DNA from: Luteibacter sp.
GTDB taxonomy: Bacteria; Pseudomonadota; Gammaproteobacteria; Xanthomonadales; Rhodanobacteraceae
Direction of reading: 5' to 3'
Length of the DNA stretch: 64,000 nucleotides
Assembly (NCBI RefSeq): GCF_009912395.1
Contig: NZ_WNDO01000001.1
Span: forward strand, 372,001 to 436,000
In this document: positions 8,275 through 16,167 of the stretch, piece by piece
Numbering within the stretch: the stretch's first letter is position 1
How the letters are laid out: the number at the start of each line of letters is the position of its first letter
The notes under the pieces: model-generated
What the model saw: the letters and a program-made list of their open reading frames with translations, nothing else
What the model was told of the DNA's origin: nothing
Databases searched by the model: none
Program-made: the position numbers and the translations under genes

Positions 8275-9543
8275 TCACATCGGCTCGTCAGCCTCGATCT
8301 CGGCCGCCACCTCGGCGGCGGCCGCTGCCTTGGCCTGGGCGACGCGACGTCGTTCCATCGCCACGTACCACACCCACCCCGACAGACCGAGCAGACACAG
8401 GGCGGTCCCACCCAAGGCTAGTACCAGCATGTCGCTGGAAAGCATCGGCGAGAGCACGCCCGCAACGAAGGCCGTCATCATCAGGCTGCCGAAGGTCTGC
8501 ATCGACGAGGCGTTGCCGCGCTGCTCGGGAAACCGGTCGAGCAACAAGATGGCCAGCGTCGGGAAGGCAATCTGCACGCCGCAACCATAGAGGGCCAGCG
8601 GCAGCGTGGACCACGGCACACGCGGATGGTCGAGCGCCAGCGCCAGGATGATGTTGAGCGCGCACGAGGACAGCATCGCCACGTAGCCCCAACCCACCGT
8701 GCGGATCGCACTCACCCGGCCGGCGACACGGCCGGAAATGAAGGCACCGCTGACCATGCCCACCACCACCGGAACAAACAGCCAGGGAAAGCCGTCGGCT
8801 CCCAGGTGCAGCACGTCGCGGATCAGATGCGGAGCCGAGGCGATGTAGAGGAACAGCCCCGAGAAGTTGATCGAGCCGGCGATCGCCAGGGGCCAGAACG
8901 GCCGGTCGCCGAGGATCTGCAGGTAACCGCGCATCAGCGGGCGCGGCCGGAACACCGTGCGCTTTTCCACCGGGTGGGATTCGTCCAGGTAGCGCCAGGT
9001 CGCGGCCACCAGCAGCACGGTGAACCCGCACAGCGCCCAGAACATGCCACGCCATCCGTCGATACCCAGCAGCCACGCGCCGACGATGGGCGCGATGGCC
9101 AGCGCGATACCGAAGATCATCATCACCTTCGACATCATGCGCTGCGCGTCTTCGCCGTTCATCGTGTCGCGGACCACCGCCCGCCCCACGACGATGCCGG
9201 CGCCACCGCAGATACCCTGGAGGATGCGGCAGGCGACCAGGAAGCCGAAGCTCGTCGCCAACGCGGCGCCCAGCGACGCCACCGCGTAGACCGCCATGGC
9301 GATCACGATCACGGGCTTGCGGCCATAAGCGTCCGAGATCGCCCCATGGAACAGGCTCATCACGCCGTAGGCCATGAGATAGACGCTGAGCAGCTGCTGC
9401 AGCGCGACCTCGCCCACGGAGAACGATGTCCCGATATCCGGGAAGCCCGGAAAGATGGCGTCGATGGAGAACGGCCCGATCATGGTCAGGGCCGCGAGCA
9501 GGAACGGCAGATAGCGCCGCGAATCGCGGGGCGCGAGAGTCAT
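8275..9543 (-). CDS. Bcr/CflA-family multidrug efflux MFS transporter
   Basis: 422 residues with about 12 hydrophobic segments. The loop 2-3 motif reads ISDAYGRKPVIVIA, and the drug:proton antiporter motif C-like region is in the fifth segment (GIALAIAPIVGAWLL). The opening FLLAALTMIGPFSIDAIFPG is characteristic of Bcr/CflA transporters, which export drugs such as bicyclomycin or chloramphenicol by proton antiport in the inner membrane. The substrate here is unknown. The ATG at 9543 is preceded by an imperfect inverted repeat (9547-9578). The gene stands alone between inverted copies of a composite hairpin repeat. Confidence 0.9.
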   Translation of the reverse strand: MTLAPRDSRRYLPFLLAALTMIGPFSIDAIFPGFPDIGTSFSVGEVALQQLLSVYLMAYGVMSLFHGAISDAYGRKPVIVIAMAVYAVASLGAALATSFGFLVACRILQGICGGAGIVVGRAVVRDTMNGEDAQRMMSKVMMIFGIALAIAPIVGAWLLGIDGWRGMFWALCGFTVLLVAATWRYLDESHPVEKRTVFRPRPLMRGYLQILGDRPFWPLAIAGSINFSGLFLYIASAPHLIRDVLHLGADGFPWLFVPVVVGMVSGAFISGRVAGRVSAIRTVGWGYVAMLSSCALNIILALALDHPRVPWSTLPLALYGCGVQIAFPTLAILLLDRFPEQRGNASSMQTFGSLMMTAFVAGVLSPMLSSDMLVLALGGTALCLLGLSGWVWYVAMERRRVAQAKAAAAAEVAAEIEADEPM

Positions 9544-9546
9544 GCG

Positions 9547-9578
9547 ACTGGATTTCTATACGGGGATAGGAAATCAGT
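9547..9578. promoter_or_regulatory. Imperfect inverted repeat upstream of the efflux gene
   Basis: Arms ACTGGATTTCTA and TAGGAAATCAGT flank a short centre just 3 bp upstream of the efflux start codon, in a locally AT-rich stretch. Position and symmetry suggest an operator or translational control hairpin; no regulator gene is adjacent. Confidence 0.35.
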
Positions 9579-9659
9579 ATATAGGCAATTCCACCGGCCC
9601 CTCACGTCTTCGCAGCGGGCAAGCCGATGTGCCCGTGTCGTGATGCTGACGGACCGGGG

Positions 9660-9839
9660 CGCTGGGTTCCAGCGTTCGCTGGAACGACGGTCTCCCAGAC
9701 CTCGTCGTTCCTGTGAAAACAGGAACCCAGCGCCCCGGTTCGCCAGCACGGAGAGGGCGCTGCATCGGCTTTTGCGTAGGAGGCCTCGACGCGATAACCG
9801 ATCGCCCCGCGCTGGGTTCCAGCGTTCGCTGGAACGACG
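9660..9839. repeat. Composite hairpin repeat, locus 2 (inverted relative to locus 1)
   Basis: Reversed type A hairpins at 9660-9689 and 9810-9839 and a type B hairpin at 9703-9732. Read on the minus strand the order and spacers match 8071-8247 closely, including the 75-bp spacer containing CGATCGGTTATCGCGTCG. It fills most of the 369 bp between the efflux gene and crcB. Confidence 0.9.
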
Positions 9840-9912
9840 GGCGGCCGGCCGCCCTCGCCGGACCGACCGGAAAGGCAGATAATCGGGGACATCGATCCAT
9901 CTCGGGGGTAAC

Positions 9913-10305
9913 GTGGGTTACACCGGATTCCTGGCCGTCGGCATCGGCGGCGTCCTGGGCTGCTGGCTTCGCTGGTGGCTGGCCATCGTGCTCAACCCGA
10001 TCTCACCCAACGTACCGCTGGGGACGCTCGCGGCCAACCTGGTCGGCGGCCTGTTGATGGGTGTCGCACTCGGCGTGTTCGACCATTTCCAGTCGCTGCC
10101 CACCGAGGCCCGACTGCTGGTGGCTACAGGGTTCCTCGGCGGCCTAACCACCTTCTCCACCTTTTCCGCGGAGGCTACCGGCCTGCTGCTGCGTGCGCAG
10201 TACGCCTGGTTCGTCGGCCACGTGGCGCTGAACCTGTTCGGCTCGCTGATCATGACGATCGGCGGCCTCATGATCACACGCGGGGTACTCAGGCACTTCA
10301 GCTAG
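9913..10305 (+). CDS. crcB: Fluoride channel CrcB/Fluc
   Basis: 130 residues with four hydrophobic segments, the full length of the family. The signature GFLGGLTTFSTFSAE, whose Phe residues line the fluoride pathway, is present, as is the early GGVLGCWLRWW segment. Dual-topology dimers export fluoride. The GTG start at 9913 has GGGGG 4-8 bases upstream. Fluoride riboswitches often precede crcB, but the space upstream is occupied by hairpin repeats and no such fold was recognised. Confidence 0.93.
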   Translation: MGYTGFLAVGIGGVLGCWLRWWLAIVLNPISPNVPLGTLAANLVGGLLMGVALGVFDHFQSLPTEARLLVATGFLGGLTTFSTFSAEATGLLLRAQYAWFVGHVALNLFGSLIMTIGGLMITRGVLRHFS

Positions 10306-10351
10306 CGTCAGGCCGCGCGGGGCGGCACGAGGGTCAGACGGGAATCAGGAC

Positions 10352-11473
10352 ATGCACAACGATTCGTCTCTCAAGGCACGCGCTCAATCCCTCCTCGAAC
10401 AGGCCGGCGTCACGATCGGGGGGAAACGTCCCACCGACATCGTCGTCCACGATGAACGCACCTATGCGCGCGTCTTCGCCCACGGCTCGCTCGGACTCGG
10501 CGAGGCCTACATGGACGGCTGGTGGGACACCGCCGACCTGCCCGGCTTCTTCAACCGGGTGCTGACCTCGCATCTGGACCAGTCACTACGCACGCTCGAC
10601 ACCTTGCTCATGCACCTGCGCGCCCGCTTCATGAACATGCAGCGCGGCGACCACGCCTGGGATGTCGGCCGCCAGCACTACGACCTGGGTAACGACCTGT
10701 TCGAGGCCATGCTCGGCCAGCGCCTGGTCTACTCCTGCGGCTACTGGGCCGATGCGGACAACCTCGACGATGCGCAGGAAGCAAAGCTCGACCTGATCTG
10801 CCGCAAGCTCCAGCTCCGCGAAGGCCAGCATGTGCTTGATATCGGCTGCGGCTGGGGCGAGGCACTGAAATACGCCGCCGAACGCTACGGCGTGAGCGGC
10901 GTTGGCGTCACCGTCTCGAAGGAACAGGCCGACTATGCACGGGAGCTCTGCAAGGGCCTCCCCATCGAGATCCGCCTGCAGGACTACCACCAGCTCGACG
11001 AGCCCTTCGACGCGGTGCTGTCCGTAGGGATGTTCGAACACGTGGGCCAGAAGAACTACCGTAGCTGGTTCGAGGTGACGCGTCGCTGCCTGAAACCGGA
11101 TGGCCTCGCCCTGCTCCACTGCATCGGCAGCAACGGCCACCCGGGACGCCCGGACCCGTGGATCGAGAAGTACATCTTCCCCAACTCGGTCATCCCCGCG
11201 ATGAGCCAGGTGGCGACCGCGCTGGAAGATCTCTTCATCGTGGAGGACTGGCACAACTTCGGTCCCGACTACGACCGTACGCTGATGGCCTGGCTCGCGA
11301 ACATCGACCGCGCGTGGCCGGATCTGGGCACCCGCTACGACGAGCGCTTCCGCCGCATGTGGCATTTCTACCTGGGCTGCTCGGCCGGCGTGTTCCGCAG
11401 CCGGCGCGACCAGCTCTGGCAGCTGACGCTCTCGCCGAACGGCGTCCGAGGTGGCTACCGCGTGCCGCGCTGA
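10352..11473 (+). CDS. cfa: Cyclopropane-fatty-acyl-phospholipid synthase
   Basis: 373 residues. An N-terminal substrate-binding region (YMDGWWD, RHYDLGND-like GRQHYDLGNDLFEAML) precedes a class I methyltransferase domain with the S-adenosylmethionine motif VLDIGCGWGEALKYA at about residues 160-175. Also typical are YSCGYW and SVGMFEHVGQKNY. It transfers a methylene group from S-adenosylmethionine to double bonds of membrane phospholipid acyl chains, a stationary-phase and acid-stress adaptation. It starts 46 bp after crcB on the same strand. Confidence 0.95.
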   Translation: MHNDSSLKARAQSLLEQAGVTIGGKRPTDIVVHDERTYARVFAHGSLGLGEAYMDGWWDTADLPGFFNRVLTSHLDQSLRTLDTLLMHLRARFMNMQRGDHAWDVGRQHYDLGNDLFEAMLGQRLVYSCGYWADADNLDDAQEAKLDLICRKLQLREGQHVLDIGCGWGEALKYAAERYGVSGVGVTVSKEQADYARELCKGLPIEIRLQDYHQLDEPFDAVLSVGMFEHVGQKNYRSWFEVTRRCLKPDGLALLHCIGSNGHPGRPDPWIEKYIFPNSVIPAMSQVATALEDLFIVEDWHNFGPDYDRTLMAWLANIDRAWPDLGTRYDERFRRMWHFYLGCSAGVFRSRRDQLWQLTLSPNGVRGGYRVPR

Positions 11474-11511
11474 AGACATAACGACGACTTTCGCCCCGGT
11501 AGGGTCCGTCG

Positions 11512-13146
11512 ATGGCCGAGACACCGGGACAGCACGGCGAACCGATCATGGAGAGCGATGTCCCCGCGCGGCTGGACCGCCTGCGCTGGGGGCGTTTCCA
11601 CACCCTGGTCGCCGTGGCGCTGGGCATCACCTGGGTGCTCGATGGCCTGGAAGTGACCATCACCGGATCGATCGCCGGTGCGCTGAAATCCAGCCCGGTC
11701 CTCCACCTCACGGACGAACAGGTCGGCCTCGCCGGCAGCCTGTATCTGGTCGGCGCGGTGCTCGGCGCGCTGTTCTTTGGCTGGCTGACCGACCGCCTGG
11801 GGCGCAAGAAGCTCTTCACTATCACCCTGGGCCTGTACCTCACGGCCACGGCCGCGACCGCGCTGTCGCCGGACTTCACCACTTTCGTGATCTTCCGCCT
11901 GCTCACGGGCGCCGGTATCGGCGGCGAGTACGCGGCGATCAATTCCGCCATCCAGGAACTGATCCCGGCGCGGTACCGCGGCCATACCGATCTGGTCATC
12001 AACGGCAGTTTCTGGATCGGCGCGGCGCTGGGCGCGCTCGGCGCCGTTGGCCTGCTCGACACCGGCTGGGTGTCCGCCGAGATCGGCTGGCGCCTGACCT
12101 TCGGCATCGGGGCCGTGCTCGGCCTGGGCATCCTGCTGCTACGCCGGTGGATACCGGAAAGCCCACGCTGGCTGATGTTGCACGGACGCATTGCCGAGGC
12201 AAACGCGGTAGTCGCCGATATCGAGCGACGGCTCGGCGTGGCCCCGCCGACCGAGGCCTTGCCGGTGCTCCGCCTGCATCCGCATTCGCTCACGCTTGCC
12301 GATGTCGCACGCACGCTCTTTCGCGGGTACCCGCGGCGCACCGTGCTCGGCGTGGTGTTGATGGCAACCCAGGCCTTCTTCTACAACGCAATCTTCTTCA
12401 CCTACGCCCTGGTACTCGGCCGCTTCTATGGCGTATCCGATGCCAGCGTCGGTCTCTACCTGCTGCCGTTCGCCGCCGGCAATTTCCTCGGCCCACTGCT
12501 GCTGGGACGGCTGTTCGATACATGGGGACGCCGGCCCATGATCGTCACGACCTATGCGCTTTCCGGCCTGCTGCTCTTCGCGACCGCGTGGCTGTTCGTC
12601 CATGGCTGGCTCGACGCGCGCACGCAGACCATCGCGTGGAGCATCGTGTTCTTCTTCGCCTCGGCGGCGGCGAGTTCCGCCTACCTCACGGTCAGCGAGA
12701 GTTTCCCGCTCGAACTACGCGCGCTGGCAATCGCGCTGTTCTATGCGTTCGGCACCGCGCTCGGTGGCGTGGGCGGCCCCTGGTTGTTCGGCACGCTGAT
12801 CGGCAGCGGCGAACGCACCTCCATCGGCTGGGGATACGCGTTGGGCGCATCCCTCATGCTGATCGGTGCGCTCGCGGCGTGGCTACTTGGAATCGCAGCC
12901 GAGCGGCGATCCCTCGAGGACGTCGCCGCCCCCTCGGACGGGCGCGCTGAATCGCGCAGGTGGCGCTTGGCCATGTCCGTCACGAATCGCAACGCGGGCC
13001 GCGGATCGTCCAGGCGAAAGGTATGCAGGCAGGCGCCACTCCACTGCGCCAGCACCTGCGACCAGGGCAGCGACTGGCGCTTGCGCAGCGCCCGTACGGA
13101 GGCGAGGTCGTGGTACAGGTCCACGCAACGCTTCGCTTCCGGGTAA
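11512..13146 (+). CDS. MFS transporter (sugar/metabolite porter type) with run-on C-terminus
   Basis: 544 residues by reading frame. About 12 hydrophobic segments end near residue 465 (GALAAWLLGIAAERRSL). Motifs include TDRLGRKKLFT between segments 2 and 3, GIGGEYAAINSAIQELIPA, and PESPRWLMLHGR in the central loop, as in the sugar/niacin/aromatic-acid porters. The substrate is unknown. The last roughly 75 residues, after about base 12930, are low in hydrophobicity, rich in Arg/Ser and antisense to the end of the convergent ATP-grasp gene; they look like read-through because no stop occurs at the expected end. Confidence 0.85.
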   Translation: MAETPGQHGEPIMESDVPARLDRLRWGRFHTLVAVALGITWVLDGLEVTITGSIAGALKSSPVLHLTDEQVGLAGSLYLVGAVLGALFFGWLTDRLGRKKLFTITLGLYLTATAATALSPDFTTFVIFRLLTGAGIGGEYAAINSAIQELIPARYRGHTDLVINGSFWIGAALGALGAVGLLDTGWVSAEIGWRLTFGIGAVLGLGILLLRRWIPESPRWLMLHGRIAEANAVVADIERRLGVAPPTEALPVLRLHPHSLTLADVARTLFRGYPRRTVLGVVLMATQAFFYNAIFFTYALVLGRFYGVSDASVGLYLLPFAAGNFLGPLLLGRLFDTWGRRPMIVTTYALSGLLLFATAWLFVHGWLDARTQTIAWSIVFFFASAAASSAYLTVSESFPLELRALAIALFYAFGTALGGVGGPWLFGTLIGSGERTSIGWGYALGASLMLIGALAAWLLGIAAERRSLEDVAAPSDGRAESRRWRLAMSVTNRNAGRGSSRRKVCRQAPLHCASTCDQGSDWRLRSARTEARSWYRSTQRFASG

Positions 13147-14132
13147 TGCCGCAGGGCACGCGTCACGGGCATGCCCAGCGCATCCTGCCATGCCATCTCG
13201 CAGACGTTCACGCCGTTGCGCGCGGCGAATTCTACGTACGTCCACGCGCGTGTGTTCACCTCGAGAATGCGGAACTCGCCGTCGCGTGGATCGCGCTTGA
13301 ACTCCGCGCTGAAGATGCCCCGGTAATGCAGTCCGTCCAGCAAATGGCGCAGGTGGCGCAATGCTTCGGGGACATCGGACAGCGGCACCGAAACGCAGCA
13401 GGAACTGTTGCCGAAGTCCGGCGGCGACATGTGCAGGCGCTGGCGCGCGAACACCCCCACGTAGTCGCCGTGCAGGTCGCGGAAACCGTCGATAAAGAAA
13501 TGTTCGGTCGCCGGCCCGGGGACGTACTCCTGCGCCATCACCTCGAAACCCTGCGCATGCAGCCGCAGCCAGGTCTCGCGCAGCTCGTCGCGCCGCGTCA
13601 CCCATAGCCCCTTCACGCCGATCACGTCGCTAAAGCGCTGCGAATTGACCGGTTTGACGAACACGCGATCCAATTCACCGAAAGGAATCCGCTCGACATC
13701 ATCGAGCGAAGCGAGCCGGTAGGTGCGCGGATGCGAGATGCCCTTATCCGCAAGATGGGCGGCGAACGCCGCCTTGTCCTGGAGCAGTGCCTGTACCCCC
13801 CGGGTGGACGTGCTCACCAGAAAGCGATGCCCCAGCAGCGATTCGGCAAGTTCGCTGGCCCACAGGGCGGCATCGTCCGCGCCGGGCACGATCACCGCCT
13901 TCTCGATCGGCATCGCATCCAGCGCCGCATAGGCCTGGGGACCCGGGCGACCATCCCATGGCGTATCGCCCGGCGTCGGGCGGTACCAGCGGGAACGGGT
14001 CACCAGGTCGTCCGCCGGTGCGGCGACATATACGGGGATGTTGGCCATGCGCAGGCTGCGCAGCACGCCGAGCGCGGTCGGCCCACGCCCCATCACGATC
14101 GCCGGAACCCTTCCCTTGCTCCCACCGTCCAT
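12741..14132 (-). CDS. ATP-grasp domain protein (carboxylate-amine ligase type) with run-on C-terminus
   Basis: 463 residues from ATG at 14132, chosen over the longer frame because GGGGGTGG lies just upstream. The N-terminus (IVMGRGPTALGVLRSLRMAN) resembles the pre-ATP-grasp fold of PylC/PurK-like ligases. The ATP-grasp core has the DKAAFAAHLADKGI entry, a lysine in VFVKPVNSQRFSD, the EVMAQEYVPGP hinge, and metal-binding acidic residues in GIFSAEFKRD and RILEVNTRAW. These enzymes join a carboxylate to an amine through an acyl-phosphate; substrate unknown. Recognisable sequence ends near base 12940 (MAKRHLRDSAR); the remaining 65 or so Pro/Ser-rich residues are antisense to the MFS gene and may have no function. 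Confidence 0.8.
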   Translation of the reverse strand: MDGGSKGRVPAIVMGRGPTALGVLRSLRMANIPVYVAAPADDLVTRSRWYRPTPGDTPWDGRPGPQAYAALDAMPIEKAVIVPGADDAALWASELAESLLGHRFLVSTSTRGVQALLQDKAAFAAHLADKGISHPRTYRLASLDDVERIPFGELDRVFVKPVNSQRFSDVIGVKGLWVTRRDELRETWLRLHAQGFEVMAQEYVPGPATEHFFIDGFRDLHGDYVGVFARQRLHMSPPDFGNSSCCVSVPLSDVPEALRHLRHLLDGLHYRGIFSAEFKRDPRDGEFRILEVNTRAWTYVEFAARNGVNVCEMAWQDALGMPVTRALRHYPEAKRCVDLYHDLASVRALRKRQSLPWSQVLAQWSGACLHTFRLDDPRPALRFVTDMAKRHLRDSARPSEGAATSSRDRRSAAIPSSHAASAPISMRDAPNAYPQPMEVRSPLPISVPNNQGPPTPPSAVPNA

Positions 14133-14227
14133 TGCCACCCCCGACGCGGGGCACGATGCCGGAATGGCAAGCCCTGCGGAGCGCAATGTGACACCGGGCC
14201 GAACAGCCCGGTAGCTCGCCAGTTGGC

Positions 14228-15103
14228 CTAGTCCGAACCGCCAGCCACGCCCTGTCGACGCCGCGCAGCCAGCGCCGCCTCGATCGCGGCGTCCATGGAC
14301 AGGGTGTCGGGATGATCGCCGAGGTCCATGACCTCGTCGAGGTCGTCGCCCGATCGATTGGCGGCATCGGCATCGATGGCGATCGCGTACTTCACGATCT
14401 TCACGGGACGGCCGTGGGCATCGAAGACCGGGTTGTAAGTCGCCTGCAACCAGACGACCTTGCCGTTGCGTCCGAGGCGGCGATAGAGCGCCGCGTCGTG
14501 CAGGCCGGAACGTAGCCGTCGCCAGAAGGTGATGTAGGCGTCGGAGCGGCTTTCGGCTTCGTCCACGAACATGCTGTGGTGGCGTCCCAGCAACTCGTCA
14601 CTGCGATAGCCCATGAGTTCGAGGAACGTGTCGTTCGCCGACAGCAGCATCCCGTCGAGCGAGAACTCCACGACAGCCTGCCCGCGACCGGTATCGGCGA
14701 GTCGCTGGGCAAGGTCGAGGGAGCGCAGGTGCTCGGCGGTCACGTCGACCGCGTACATCATCACGCTCGATACGCCACCGTGCCCGTCGCCGAGCGGAAG
14801 ATAGGACCCGTGCAACCAGGCCACCTGCCCGGAAGGACCCACGGCACGAAAGGTGCCGGTCATCGGCTCGCCCCGACCGACGCCGCGCCACAGGCGCTCC
14901 TCGTCGTCGTTCTGGATGAAACGGGCGTGCGGCAGGCCCAGCACGGCCTCCGCGCGGCACCCCAGCGCGGCAAGGAATCGCTCGTTGGCCGAGCGGATGA
15001 CGCCATCGGGGCCGAACTCCACCACGGCCTGGCAACGCGACAGGCAGCCGAGGATCGCTCGCTCCGGGCGGGCGCGTCGGCCGAACCAATCGAACATTCC
15101 CAT
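14228..15103 (-). CDS. Tandem-PAS sensory protein without an output domain
   Basis: 291 residues from ATG at 15103, which has TGGGG about 7 bases upstream. Two PAS domains (about 20-125 and 140-245) share the same pattern: VVEFGPDGVIRSANERFLAA and VVEFSLDGMLLSANDTFLEL, each ending in a PAC-like strand (AVDVTAEHLR, YAIAIDADA). These match the PAS repeats at the N-terminus of energy-taxis receptors and BdlA-like proteins, but the methyl-accepting signalling domain is absent; the C-terminus is a short acidic/Ala-rich helix. A probable sigma-28 promoter upstream supports a link to motility or chemotaxis. Signal and partner are unknown. Confidence 0.85.
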   Translation of the reverse strand: MGMFDWFGRRARPERAILGCLSRCQAVVEFGPDGVIRSANERFLAALGCRAEAVLGLPHARFIQNDDEERLWRGVGRGEPMTGTFRAVGPSGQVAWLHGSYLPLGDGHGGVSSVMMYAVDVTAEHLRSLDLAQRLADTGRGQAVVEFSLDGMLLSANDTFLELMGYRSDELLGRHHSMFVDEAESRSDAYITFWRRLRSGLHDAALYRRLGRNGKVVWLQATYNPVFDAHGRPVKIVKYAIAIDADAANRSGDDLDEVMDLGDHPDTLSMDAAIEAALAARRRQGVAGGSD

Positions 15104-15139
15104 GCACTGCCCCACACGTCATCGTGATTACGAAAACGG

Positions 15140-15168
15140 TTATCGACCGGCGGATGCACCGGCTTTAG
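15140..15168 (-). promoter_or_regulatory. Probable sigma-28 (FliA) promoter
   Basis: On the minus strand CTAAAG (15163-15168) and GTCGATAA (15140-15147) resemble the FliA consensus TAAAGTTT-N11-GCCGATAA, with one base more spacing. The predicted start of transcription would be about 30 bases before the ATG of the tandem-PAS gene. Confidence 0.6.
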
Positions 15169-15404
15169 CCCCCTGTGGCGGGGACCATGATGCGCCTTTT
15201 CGCCATGCGGGTAGAGGCGGCTCCGGCAAGAATGAACAAGGGACCACGGTGGCAACCAACGGCGCTCCGGCCCTCGCTGACAGTGCCAAACCCTTGGGCG
15301 CCAATGGACACACCCCCTTCCCCAGGCTCCACGTGAAGACCGAACGTGGTCCCGGTCACGCCAGGCGATAACGGATCCGCACTTGTTCCCCCCGGGCGGC
15401 TAAC
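15169..15404. other. Intergenic stretch without recognised gene
   Basis: The gap between the divergent tandem-PAS gene and the small plus-strand gene is about 300 bp in all. Apart from the sigma-28 promoter, nothing was recognised here: no long palindrome, terminator or RNA fold. A short piece (CAACGGCGCTC) recalls part of an SAH riboswitch, but the partner stem is missing. Confidence 0.5.
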
Positions 15405-15653
15405 ATGGCATGGTCCATGGAGATCCACAGGGGAATCGGGCGCGTGCAGTCACGTAATTTCGCAGTATCCGTCGTACAGCCGGGCGGCAAGGCCGCCCTC
15501 GAGATCGAATTCAACGAAAAGGTCCACGGCCTTTCCGGCGACACGCTGTGGCTGTCGCTGGAGGAATCGGCCACGGCCGAGGACGCCGAAGCGCTGCGCG
15601 CGCTGCTCGAGCGGATCGGTCACCGCATCACGGTAACGAACGTACGCTCCTGA
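15405..15653 (+). CDS. Small hypothetical protein
   Basis: 82 residues (an internal ATG at 15417 would give 78). It is soluble, with no signal peptide or membrane segment; the sequence alternates short beta-like stretches (NFAVSVVQPGGKAALEIEFN, DTLWLSLEES) with an acidic helix (TAEDAEALRALLERIG). The family is not recognised. Codon usage looks like the neighbours. Its last 26 bases overlap the convergent small membrane protein gene. Confidence 0.55.
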   Translation: MAWSMEIHRGIGRVQSRNFAVSVVQPGGKAALEIEFNEKVHGLSGDTLWLSLEESATAEDAEALRALLERIGHRITVTNVRS

Positions 15654-16062
15654 CCGGAGCCTTCGCGGTGTCCGCCACGGCCACCGCCAACGGCCGAAGG
15701 TGCGGCGAAAGCCGGTGGTTCACGCCGTGCACCCGGCCGCAGCCCAGGCAGCGCCGGGTTTTCCCCAGGCCCTCGCGGGTCGGACGGGCCGCACCCAGCA
15801 CGCAGCCGCACACATAGCAGGCGGCGACGGCGCCCCGCTCCCACTGACGCACGCGCATCGCCTGCATCGCCGCCAGGGCGGCCGCCAACGTCACGCCACC
15901 GGCGAACAGCCAGCGCGGCAGCTGCGAATACAGTGACGTGATGCCGAAATCGCCCGGCCATTCCTGCGCGGCGTGCGCCGCCAGGGCCGTCACGGCGCCC
16001 GTGGCCAGCGCAAGCGCGCTGGGCAGACACATCCGGAAATACATGCGGCCCACGTGAGACAT
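15628..16062 (-). CDS. Small membrane protein with cysteine pairs
   Basis: 144 residues from ATG at 16062, which has AAGGGGAA at good distance. Two hydrophobic segments are seen (about 10-30 and 50-70, the second AGGVTLAAALAAMQ). They are followed by CYVCGCV and RCLGCGRVH, two CxxC pairs about 25 residues apart that could form a zinc ribbon or bind metal. The family is not recognised; function unknown. The 3' end overlaps the convergent small gene by 26 bases. Confidence 0.6.
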   Translation of the reverse strand: MSHVGRMYFRMCLPSALALATGAVTALAAHAAQEWPGDFGITSLYSQLPRWLFAGGVTLAAALAAMQAMRVRQWERGAVAACYVCGCVLGAARPTREGLGKTRRCLGCGRVHGVNHRLSPHLRPLAVAVADTAKAPVRSVRSLP

Positions 16063-16167
16063 TGGATTCCCCTTCCCGGTATGCCCGGTCGGGGCCAGCA
16101 TGTGGGCGCCGGGGTCTAGCGATCGTGAACGAACCGCACGGGAGGCTTCCCGTGCGGCTCCAGGGCC

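Noticed and set aside
9840-9912. Fluoride riboswitch upstream of crcB
   Set aside because: The available 73 bases do not show the conserved pseudoknot sequences and are partly repeat-derived.
15255-15285. Possible SAH or cyclic-di-GMP riboswitch before the tandem-PAS or small gene
   Set aside because: CAACGGCGCTC resembles one strand of the SAH motif, but the matching GAGCGCTG strand and conserved core are missing. No complete GEMM-type core was found on either strand.
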